Source: Rhodanobacteraceae bacterium (GTDB lineage: Bacteria; Pseudomonadota; Gammaproteobacteria; Xanthomonadales; SZUA-5). Taken from it: a DNA stretch of 5,522 nucleotides. Every line of letters starts with the position of its first letter. The first letter of the stretch is position 1. The translations under genes and the position numbers were made by a program. Below are positions 1 to 4,447 of this stretch, one piece after another. Where the stretch lies: NCBI GenBank assembly GCA_003233535.1, contig QIMA01000221.1:1-5522 (forward strand), written 5' to 3'. The notes under the pieces were generated by a model, which was not told the origin of the DNA, ran no database searches, and saw nothing but the letters and a program-made list of their open reading frames with translations.

Positions 1-999
1 ATAGCTGCCGAGCAGGTAGCGGCGAAGCACGCCGTTTTCGATCAGTGCCTGGCGCTTGGTCGCGACGCCTTCGGCATCGAAGCTGCAGCTGCCGGTGCCG
101 CGTAGCAAGAAGGGGTCCTCGACCGCCTGCAGCCAATCGGGGAGCACCTGTTTGCCACACGCGTCGAGCAAAAAAGAGGCCTGTCTATACAGCGACCCGC
201 CGCTGGCCGCCGAGCATAAATGAGCGAAGAAGCCGCGGGCGATTTCCGGAGCAAAGATCACCGGATATTCACCGGTTTTGATCGGCTTAGGGTCGAGCTT
301 GGTTAGCGTGCGACGTGCCGCCTCCTGACCAATTTCTGCAGCGTCGCGTAGGTCGGCTGCGTCGCGCGCAGAATCGTAGTAGTAGTCCCGTTGCATCGCA
401 TCTTCGCTGCCGGCGATGACCGATGCGGAGAGCGAGCAGCGCGTGCTTGCCTCCCGACCCAGGAAGCCGTAGCTGTTGGCGTAGATCGAGATTCCCTGGC
501 CCAAACTGCTGCTGGCACCCTCGGTATTACTAATTCGCGGGTCGAACTCCAGGGCTGCTGCTTCACAAGCGGTCGCCTGAGATATGGCCGCTTCCGCATC
601 CAAAGGCTGCGGATGCCAAAGGTCTAAGTCTGGGAACTCGGTAGCCAATCGATCTGCGTCGGCTAGGCCGGCGGCTGGGTCGGCTTCGGTATATCGGGCG
701 ATAGCTAGTGCGTGATCGAGCGTCTTGTTTATCGAATCGGGGCTGAGATCGGCGGTGCTCGCCGAGCCTTTGCGGCCCTGCATGTAGACGCTGAGGGATA
801 GTCCGCGGTCGCGGGTGTATTCCAGCGTATCCACCTCACCCTTGCGCACATTCACGCTCAGTCCGGCCTCTACCGATAGCGAAAGCTCGGCTTGGTCGGC
901 TCCGGCAGCGCGTGCTTTGCCGATGGCGTCGGCTGCCAATTCGGCAAGCGGTTCAAGCTGGGCGCGCAAATCCGCGGTGTCTGGGGCCGTCCGAAGCAT
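1..999 (-). CDS. pmbA: PmbA/TldE-family metalloprotease subunit, partial (3' end outside window)
   Basis: PmbA (TldE) is the partner of TldD. In enterobacteria the TldD/TldE heterodimer is a cytosolic protease that matures peptide antibiotics such as microcin B17 and degrades the CcdA antitoxin. Translating the minus strand from the ATG at 999-997 gives 333 residues open to the window edge, about three quarters of the usual 450. The C-terminal part clearly matches the family: residues about 263-306 contain SGGSLYRQASFLLD and GKQVLPDW, and residues 307-333 contain FDAEGVATKRQ and end in LLGSY. The N-terminal part contains the conserved VRKGEVDTLEYTRDRGLS stretch. No HExxxH zinc motif is seen, as expected for TldE, because the metal site is in TldD. 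An AGGA lies 7 bases upstream of the ATG. The gene is divergent from yjgA across 71 bp, the E. coli arrangement. No frameshift is seen in the visible part. Confidence 0.95.
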   Translation of the reverse strand, partial: MLRTAPDTADLRAQLEPLAELAADAIGKARAAGADQAELSLSVEAGLSVNVRKGEVDTLEYTRDRGLSLSVYMQGRKGSASTADLSPDSINKTLDHALAIARYTEADPAAGLADADRLATEFPDLDLWHPQPLDAEAAISQATACEAAALEFDPRISNTEGASSSLGQGISIYANSYGFLGREASTRCSLSASVIAGSEDAMQRDYYYDSARDAADLRDAAEIGQEAARRTLTKLDPKPIKTGEYPVIFAPEIARGFFAHLCSAASGGSLYRQASFLLDACGKQVLPDWLQAVEDPFLLRGTGSCSFDAEGVATKRQALIENGVLRRYLLGSY

Positions 1000-1070
1000 T
1001 GAGTAGTCCTGTGGTGGATCAAAGAGTCGGTTATTCTGACAGAGCCTGAAGCCGAACCCGAACCGAATAT

Positions 1071-1622
1071 ATGTGTCCACAGAGTTCTCGAACCCCACCA
1101 GCTGATTCGGCAGACCCTGAATTTGTCAGCAAGAGCCAGCTTAAGCGCGAGGCGCAAGAGATTTTCGAACTTGCGCAATCGCTGGTGGAAGCTAAATCCG
1201 GATTGCTGGCCAAAGTGCCGATCCCCGAAGAGATCGAGGCGGACCTGAAACTGGCGCGCAAGATCAAGTCGCATATTGCTCGCAAGCGGCAAATCTTGTT
1301 CTTAGCCAAGAAAATGCGCGAACTGGATCTGGCTCCGATCCGGTCGGCGCTAACGCCTGACGATGCCAAACATCGGCAGTCGGTGGCGCGCATGCATGCC
1401 CACGAGCACTGGCGCGACCGGATTGTCGCCGAAGGCGATCCGGCAATCGAAGAGTTCATGGCCGACCACCCGGATGCTGATCGACAACGGCTGCGTCAGC
1501 TGGCTCGGCAGGCGAATAAGGAAACTGCGCGTGCTAAGGCCCCGGCCGCCGGACGCGCGATTTATAAGATGATCAGTGAGTTAGAAAGCGAAGTGCCAGT
1601 GGCCAGTTCCAGTGGCCAGTAA
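1071..1622 (+). CDS. yjgA: Ribosome biogenesis factor YjgA/DarP (DUF615)
   Basis: The 183-residue product has the same length as E. coli YjgA (DarP), a cytosolic factor that associates with late 50S ribosomal precursors. Family features run along the whole length: the basic SKSQLKREAQE segment near residues 20-30, the KVPIPEE and LARKIKSHIARKRQ helices, the LDLAPIRSAL stretch, and the DADRQRLRQLARQANKE motif followed by GRAIYKMISELE near the C-terminus. The product is rich in Lys, Arg and Glu and helical, with no signal peptide or membrane segment. The start is the ATG at 1071. The only upstream in-frame sequence runs back to a TGA at 1047 without another start, although the ribosome binding site is weak. 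The last codons lie in a tandem 13-bp repeat (1596-1621) that is itself half of a longer inverted repeat, so the VASSSGQ tail may be a locally acquired extension. The gene converges on the RcnB-like gene. Confidence 0.95.
   Translation: MCPQSSRTPPADSADPEFVSKSQLKREAQEIFELAQSLVEAKSGLLAKVPIPEEIEADLKLARKIKSHIARKRQILFLAKKMRELDLAPIRSALTPDDAKHRQSVARMHAHEHWRDRIVAEGDPAIEEFMADHPDADRQRLRQLARQANKETARAKAPAAGRAIYKMISELESEVPVASSSGQ
1596..1621 (+). repeat. Tandem 13-bp repeat at the 3' end of yjgA
   Basis: Two adjacent copies of CCAGTGGCCAGTT/A (1596-1608 and 1609-1621) differ only at the last base. They encode the final residues of YjgA and include the first two bases of its TAA stop codon. The second copy forms part of a 16-bp sequence repeated in inverted orientation at 1960-1975. 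Confidence 0.85.
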
Positions 1623-1718
1623 GAGAGGCATCTTCGTCGCGCGTGATTCTCTGGCGCATGGATCGTTCGCGGCTGCGTGCGGTGCCTAGCCCGGAATTTC
1701 ATAAACTTCACGCGCCCT

Positions 1719-1748
1719 CGCTAGGCCCTTGATCGCCCAGCGACTTTT
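1719..1748 (+). terminator. Possible weak terminator downstream of yjgA
   Basis: CGCTAGGC (1719-1726) and GCCCAGCG (1735-1742) can form an 8-bp stem with one A-C mismatch and an 8-base loop, followed by AC and four T residues. It lies about 100 bases after the yjgA stop and inside the MITE-like element. The short T run makes it a weak candidate. Confidence 0.3.
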
Positions 1749-1765
1749 CCTCAGTCGGGTGTATG

Positions 1766-1795
1766 AACCACTAAAAACCACTGTGAAAAACCACT
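1766..1795 (+). repeat. Three short direct repeats of AACCACT
   Basis: AACCACT occurs at 1766-1772, 1776-1782 and 1789-1795, with the copies starting 10 and 13 bases apart, inside the MITE-like element. The last copy continues into CCACTGG, the core word of the 16-bp inverted repeat. The repeats could be short protein-binding iterons or just slippage products. No function is shown. Confidence 0.4.
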
Positions 1796-1919
1796 GGCCT
1801 ACCAATGTCCTGCGTGAGCATTGCGCGAGTTCATGAAACAGCCGGGCTAGGGCCGGAGCAGCTTTTTCCTAGGCGCATTTCGCAGCGCGGTCGCGCCTGG
1901 CGCTCTGGTCACGTAAGCG

Positions 1920-1949
1920 CAAAAAGGCCGCCCGAAGGCGGCCTTTTTG
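1920..1949. terminator. Strong bidirectional intrinsic terminator
   Basis: GGCCGCC (1926-1932) pairs perfectly with GGCGGCC (1937-1943) across a CGAA tetraloop. The stem is extended by five A-T pairs (A at 1921-1925, T at 1944-1948) and a C-G pair. With an A tract on one side and a T tract on the other it can terminate transcription from both directions. It lies about 35 bp beyond the stop of the minus-strand RcnB-like gene and about 300 bp beyond yjgA, as expected between convergent genes. Confidence 0.92.
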
Positions 1950-1981
1950 TGTTGCTTTCACTGGCCACTGGAACTTAGCTG

Positions 1982-2872
1982 CTAGTAATAGAAGTTCTTC
2001 AGAATGTCGACTACCTCACCGGTGTCGATGTCCACCAGCAGCAGATCATAGTCCGCGCGGATCCACTCAGTACCGTACGGCGGTGCGGTAATGCCGTAGT
2101 CGTTGTAGTTCACGTAGTAGCGCGAGGCGAAGTAGGCGGTCGGCAGGTAGTAGCCGATGCTCCATGAGCGCGGCACGTAGCCGTGCGGTCGATAGTAGCG
2201 GTTGTGCGCGCGGTAGCGATTGCCGGACCAACCGTGATGCCAGCTGCGACGCCAGTCTCGATGACTCCAGCGGCTGTGGCGGTTGTTGTGGCGATTGTGA
2301 TTCCGCGTATGGCGTCGATCGTGGCGTCGATCGTGACGTCGATCGTGACGTCGGTCCTTGCGACGATCGTGACGTCGGTCGTTGCGACGATCGTGACGTC
2401 TGTCGTTGCGTCTGTCGGCTCTACGATCATGACGACGGTCGTTGCGTCGATCGGCTCGGCGATCATGGCGTCGATCAGTACGCCGATCGACGCGCCGGTC
2501 CGTTCGTCGATCAGAACGTCGATCAGAACGTCGATCACCGCGATTATTGGCAACTACACGATCGTGACGGTCACCGGCACGCTCGCGCTGAACGCGCTGC
2601 TGTGCTCTCGGCAGACCCTGACGCTGGCCGTTGCCGGCGTTCTGACGGTTGCCGCGATTGGAATCGCGACCGGAACCTCGGTTGTCACTGCGATTACCAC
2701 GACTACGTTCGGGGCGACTTGCTCGGCGATCGGCAGCGTGATCTCCACGCTTATTCTCGGCCGCACGTTCAGTATGTGCGCCGTCGCGTCCGCGCTGATG
2801 ATCCTGGGCCACCGCAGTGACCGCCATGGTGCCAAGCACCAAACCCACTATGGGCACGAAAAGGCGATTCAT
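1982..2872 (-). CDS. RcnB-family periplasmic protein with a 19-copy DRRX repeat
   Basis: This is an exported 296-residue protein. Residues 1-22 are a Sec signal peptide: MNR, a hydrophobic core VPIVGLVLGTMAV, and likely cleavage after AVA. Residues 24-112 are hydrophilic and rich in Arg, Asn, Gly and Gln. Residues 113-188 are 19 unbroken DRRX tetrapeptides, with X being mostly His, Asn, Ser, Thr or Ala. Residues 189-215 are rich in His, Arg and Trp. Residues about 225-296 resemble the RcnB domain, with YVNYNDYGITAPPYGTEWIR followed by DLLLVDIDTGEVVDIL. E. coli RcnB is a periplasmic protein involved in nickel/cobalt homeostasis; metal binding by the His-rich array here is inference. The ATG at 2872-2870 is chosen because AAGGAAG lies 5 bases upstream and the signal peptide begins there. 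An upstream ATG at 2956 would add a 28-residue non-signal leader. A terminator follows the gene. A general basic exported protein is the alternative. Confidence 0.85.
   Translation of the reverse strand: MNRLFVPIVGLVLGTMAVTAVAQDHQRGRDGAHTERAAENKRGDHAADRRASRPERSRGNRSDNRGSGRDSNRGNRQNAGNGQRQGLPRAQQRVQRERAGDRHDRVVANNRGDRRSDRRSDRRTDRRVDRRTDRRHDRRADRRNDRRHDRRADRRNDRRHDRRNDRRHDRRKDRRHDRRHDRRHDRRHTRNHNRHNNRHSRWSHRDWRRSWHHGWSGNRYRAHNRYYRPHGYVPRSWSIGYYLPTAYFASRYYVNYNDYGITAPPYGTEWIRADYDLLLVDIDTGEVVDILKNFYY
2309..2536 (-). repeat. 12-bp tandem repeat array encoding (DRRX)19
   Basis: Nineteen in-phase 12-bp units read GAY CGN CGN NNN on the minus strand, seen on the plus strand as recurring GACGTCGATCGT-type blocks. 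Units differ mainly at synonymous positions and in the fourth codon, and higher-order pairs recur (DRRN-DRRH, DRRA-DRRN-DRRH). This suggests repeated duplication by slippage or unequal recombination with purifying selection on D-R-R. Because the unit is a multiple of three and lacks stop codons, the array is open in several antisense frames. Confidence 0.95.
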
Positions 2873-2877
2873 AATTA

Positions 2878-2884
2878 CTTCCTT
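2878..2884 (-). promoter_or_regulatory. Ribosome binding site of the RcnB-like gene
   Basis: AAGGAAG on the minus strand lies 5 bases before the ATG at 2872. It fixes the start at the signal peptide rather than at the ATG 84 bases upstream. Confidence 0.85.
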
Positions 2885-2961
2885 AGCAGCGCGCAGGGAG
2901 CGCGGGAGGGAGGCCAACCGATGGCGGCTGACTTCCGCGACACTGCTAGGATGCACTTTTA

Positions 2962-3012
2962 AACCTGAACGGAAGCTTTGGTTGTTCGGTTTGTGCCAAT
3001 TTCGTTCAGGTT
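2962..3012. repeat. Hyphenated 13-bp inverted repeat upstream of the RcnB-like gene
   Basis: AACCTGAACGGAA (2962-2974) and TTTCGTTCAGGTT (3000-3012) are inverted copies matching at 12 of 13 positions across 25 bp. An inner TTGG/CCAA pair (2979-2982 and 2996-2999) could extend the structure. No T run follows on either strand, so an intrinsic terminator is unlikely. It lies about 90 bp upstream of the RcnB-like start and directly abuts the stop codon that ends the DUF2277 remnant. It could be an operator, a transcript hairpin or the ends of a tiny inserted element. No convincing sigma-70 promoter was found here. Confidence 0.55.
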
Positions 3013-3135
3013 CTAGGCCGTAGAGACGCGTTCGATCGCCGCATCAAAAGCCGCTTGGTTTGCCTTCGACGGTTTGTTGAAGCCGCTCAGCTTACGGACG
3101 AACTGCAACGCCGCCGCCTGCAGCAGAAGATTCAT
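3013..3135 (-). pseudogene. Remnant of a DUF2277-family gene
   Basis: The minus frame reads AAALQFVRKLSGFNKPSKA followed by NQAAFDAAIERVSTA and a TAG at 3015-3013. This matches the central part of DUF2277 proteins (AA-LQFVRK--G---PS--N-AAFD-A---V), small proteins of unknown function about 85-95 residues long. The usual N-terminus, which begins MCRNI and includes a NFEPP-type motif, is absent. In its place the reading frame runs into the dispersed repeat at 3131-3150, whose internal ATG (3135-3133) would start a 40-residue product. The C-terminal half is also missing after the TAG, next to the 2962-3012 inverted repeat. The fragment probably has no function, although a short peptide could be made from the repeat's ATG, which has GGAG just upstream. 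Confidence 0.65.
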
Positions 3136-3150
3136 GAAACTCCGGGCTAG
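3131..3150 (+). repeat. Third copy of the MITE-end repeat
   Basis: TTCATGAAACTCCGGGCTAG closely matches the right end of the MITE-like element at 1830-1850: the TTCATGAAAC and CCGGGCTAG blocks are identical and only the spacer differs in length. It is solitary here, with no inverted partner found nearby. On the minus strand its CTAG contains the TAG stop of the GFA gene, and its CATGAA contains the first ATG of the DUF2277 remnant frame. Confidence 0.8.
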
Positions 3151-3548
3151 TCCCACCGCTCGGCGTCTGCGGGCGGGACAAACCACGAATGCGCGCTGCA
3201 TTCGTAGATGGATACGGTGGGTGTTGGAAACTGCGGGTCGGCGAAGGCGCCGACCGGGATTCCAAGGAGATCTGGATCACTGTCGATGGACAGGCTGACA
3301 GTGGCTCCGCAAGTCGGGCAGAAACGGAAGCGGATCGTGTTGCTGCTTTCGGCCACGCGCCGATAGGAGCGTGACTGGCCGACGACCTGAACGTTAGCGA
3401 CAGGAAAGCGGGCCTGCACGCCGTGACTAGAGCCAGTACGCCGTTGGCAGGCGAAGCAGTGGCAGATCGATACGCGCACCGGCTCGCCCTGCGTCGTGGC
3501 GCGCAGTTGGCCGCAGCTGCACTGCGCGGTTCGCGTTAGCTCGGTCAT
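3147..3548 (-). CDS. GFA-family (Mss4-like fold) zinc protein
   Basis: This 133-residue protein has the full length and cysteine pattern of the GFA family, named after the glutathione-dependent formaldehyde-activating enzyme, a cytosolic zinc-binding fold. Visible ligand candidates are C10 and C12 (CSCG), C29, C31 and C34 (CHCFAC) and C77 and C80 (CPTCGA). Conserved stretches QRRTGSSHGVQARF, FRFCPTCGATV and GIPVGAFADPQFP follow. Most members have no proven substrate, so a role in formaldehyde detoxification cannot be assumed. The ATG at 3548 has AGGAG 6 bases upstream. The gene lies 19 bp downstream of the zinc-ribbon gene in the same direction, probably in one operon. Its TAG stop falls inside the dispersed repeat, but the C-terminus (AERWD) looks native, so the protein seems intact. 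Confidence 0.9.
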   Translation of the reverse strand: MTELTRTAQCSCGQLRATTQGEPVRVSICHCFACQRRTGSSHGVQARFPVANVQVVGQSRSYRRVAESSNTIRFRFCPTCGATVSLSIDSDPDLLGIPVGAFADPQFPTPTVSIYECSAHSWFVPPADAERWD

Positions 3549-3567
3549 TGATTGCTCCTACAGTGAC

Positions 3568-3846
3568 TCACTTCACCCGGACCATCTTGCTGTAGTCGAC
3601 CAGCGCCGTCGAGCAGGCATCGCAGCGCCAGGCGCGGTTATAGGCCGGGCGGATGTTCATCGAGATGGTGTTTGGCAGCGCCTGGGTGATCATGCTGAAG
3701 GTCCCCGCACCGGTTGTTTCCGGTTTACGCCAGATCAGTCCGCGACCGAGCATGGCCAGCCCCGGAGTCATTGTCTTGTGGCAACGCGGGCAGGACAGTG
3801 CCTCGTGCTCGTGCGCTCGCCGGTCATAGTCACTCACCAGTGACAT
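3568..3846 (-). CDS. Small zinc-ribbon protein of unknown function
   Basis: The 92-residue product has two CxxC knuckles, C19-C22 (CPRCHKTM) and C75-C78 (CDAC), with a GRGLIWRKPE segment between them. This is the layout of short zinc-ribbon proteins such as DUF6487 (CPxCGxxM, a GRG-W turn, then a WRCxxCG knuckle); the family assignment is from memory. No membrane segment or signal peptide is seen. The ATG at 3846 is the only ATG before the first knuckle; a GTG at 3837 is possible. The ribosome binding site is weak and the gene overlaps the end of the upstream ORF by 17 bp, suggesting translational coupling. It precedes the GFA gene by 19 bp. Its role, and whether it partners GFA, is unknown. 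Confidence 0.75.
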   Translation of the reverse strand: MSLVSDYDRRAHEHEALSCPRCHKTMTPGLAMLGRGLIWRKPETTGAGTFSMITQALPNTISMNIRPAYNRAWRCDACSTALVDYSKMVRVK

Positions 3847-4042
3847 AGCCGACCCCGCTATCGCCGATATTCCAACGCGTCGCGATCTGCCGGGCGTAGG
3901 CCTCGTTGGTCACCGGATAGAAAATCGGCTGCCCGGGCAAACGCGGCGGCCATCGCTTGTAGCCGCTGTCGCGGACCAGGGCCAGCTCTTCAGGACCAGT
4001 GGGCCGGTACAAGATCGTGGTCGGATGTTCTTCAATGTGCAC
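3830..4042 (-). CDS. Short, probably truncated protein of the 'ADP-ribosylation/crystallin J1' type
   Basis: The 70-residue frame contains TTILYRPTGPEELALVRDSG, PPRLPGQPIFYPVTNEAYA and IATRWN, then GVGYVTGE and a stop. These resemble small proteins often annotated 'ADP-ribosylation/crystallin J1', which are about 110-120 residues and continue well past the GYVT motif. The function of that family is not established and the name is not evidence of ADP-ribosylhydrolase activity. Here the frame stops directly after GYVT and overlaps the zinc-ribbon start, so the C-terminal half seems lost by deletion. The assigned start is GTG at 4042-4040 with no clear ribosome binding site. The frame is open upstream to a TAG near 4093 but without an ATG. 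It may still be translated and couple translation to the next gene, or be a pseudogene. Confidence 0.6.
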   Translation of the reverse strand: MHIEEHPTTILYRPTGPEELALVRDSGYKRWPPRLPGQPIFYPVTNEAYARQIATRWNIGDSGVGYVTGE

Positions 4043-4104
4043 GCCGGTCGTTCTGGATACGCGCTGGCCCGTGACGTGATCTGGTATTCGCTATAAGCAT
4101 GACG

Positions 4105-4388
4105 TTAGTCTTCATCTTCATCTTCGTACTCAAGTGATACAAAATGAGAAAGCGCGCACCCGATGTCGAGTACATGCCACATGAGGCTTGAAGAGGTATC
4201 GATAGTAAAAGCGTATAGATTGCGCTGGGTCTTCTCTCTGCGACAGTGAAGCCACAGTGCGAAATGTGTGACGCTGGGAATCTGAGCTAGCGCGCAACGC
4301 TTCACGATTGCCTCCGAGAAACTCGATTGCGATTCTCTCTTGGTCTTCGATGGGAATCGTCAGACCATCGCCGAGCTCGAAATCCATG
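4105..4388 (-). pseudogene. Frameshifted remnant of a small acidic-tailed protein
   Basis: Two adjacent minus-strand frames each look protein-like and fit as one gene. The first starts at ATG 4388 and reads MDFELGDGLTIPIEDQERIA followed by IEFLGGNREALR. After a shift near 4290-4295 the second reads ALAQIPSVTHFALWLHC, then NLYAFTIDTSSSLM, DIGCALSHFVSLEYEDEDED and TAA at 4107-4105. The junction lies in a GCGCGC tract, and restoring one GC dinucleotide would join the frames as NREALRALAQIPSV. The C-terminal layout, a hydrophobic beta strand, then 'P/S-S-L-M--A/V-LDIG' and an acidic tail, vaguely recalls DUF4279-type proteins, but I do not assign the family. Protein-like sequence continues upstream of 4388 toward 4440, so the native N-terminus may have been lost at the junction with the oxidoreductase gene. 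Local composition is more AT-rich than in neighbouring genes. Confidence 0.5.
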
Positions 4389-4436
4389 CCGCGGAGCCAA
4401 ATCGGAGTTTGGACGTCGCCGCAGCAAATCGCAACT

Positions 4437-4442
4437 AGGAAG
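4437..4442 (+). promoter_or_regulatory. Ribosome binding site setting a TTG start
   Basis: AGGAAG lies 5 bases before the TTG at 4448-4450. An in-frame TAG at 4436-4438 excludes any earlier start, and the next in-frame ATG, at residue 36, lies well inside the conserved N-terminal region. Confidence 0.8.
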
Positions 4443-4447
4443 CTAGA

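Larger units (their letters stand above)
1685..1851. mobile_element. MITE-like element with imperfect terminal inverted repeats
   Basis: The left end (1685-1706) reads CCTAGCCCGG, then two bases, then TTTCATAAAC. The right end (1829-1851), read in reverse complement, is CCTAGCCCGG, three bases, then TTTCATGAAC. The ends match at 19 of the 20 bases outside the 2-3 base spacer and point toward each other across 167 bp, with no coding capacity between them. This is the form of a miniature inverted-repeat element or paired palindromic repeat left by an insertion sequence. I see no convincing target-site duplication (GGTG on the left, GCCG on the right). A third copy of the end lies at 3131-3150. 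The parent transposon family cannot be assigned from this sequence. Confidence 0.6.
1605..1975. repeat. Perfect 16-bp inverted repeat bracketing the yjgA-rcnB-like intergenic region
   Basis: AGTTCCAGTGGCCAGT at 1605-1620 recurs as its exact reverse complement at 1960-1975. The arms are 339 bp apart. They enclose the MITE-like element and the intrinsic terminator, and stop 6 bp short of the RcnB-like stop codon. The arms could be ends of an older insertion, a recombination scar or copies of a dispersed repeat. No transposase is encoded between them. Confidence 0.85.

Noticed and set aside
1000..1070. A promoter pair in the pmbA-yjgA divergent spacer
   Set aside because: A TATTCT-like -10 at 1032-1037 has no matching -35 at the right distance, so no promoter was called although one must be nearby.
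870..1459. Minus-strand ORFs at 870-1292 and 1031-1459
   Set aside because: They are antisense shadows of yjgA or out-of-frame readings of pmbA; both of those genes are confirmed by family resemblance.
2309..2536. Regular repeats suggesting a CRISPR array
   Set aside because: The units are contiguous 12-bp coding repeats without spacers, and no cas genes are present.
2164..2820. Further long open frames over the tandem array on both strands (including 2110-2553 minus)
   Set aside because: They follow from a stop-free 12-bp repeat whose length is a multiple of three; their translations match no family and have no start signals.
2873..2956. An upstream ATG extending the RcnB-like protein by 28 residues
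   Set aside because: The extension would bury the signal peptide and ignore the AAGGAAG site placed 5 bases before the internal ATG.
2183..2962. A 259-codon plus-strand ORF with a very hydrophobic, repetitive Ile/Val/Thr/Ser translation that could pass for a membrane protein
   Set aside because: It is exactly antisense to the RcnB-like gene. Its repeats are the reverse reading of the 12-bp DRRX unit, and it has no convincing ribosome binding site. The minus-strand frame has a signal peptide, ribosome binding site, recognisable C-terminal domain and terminator.
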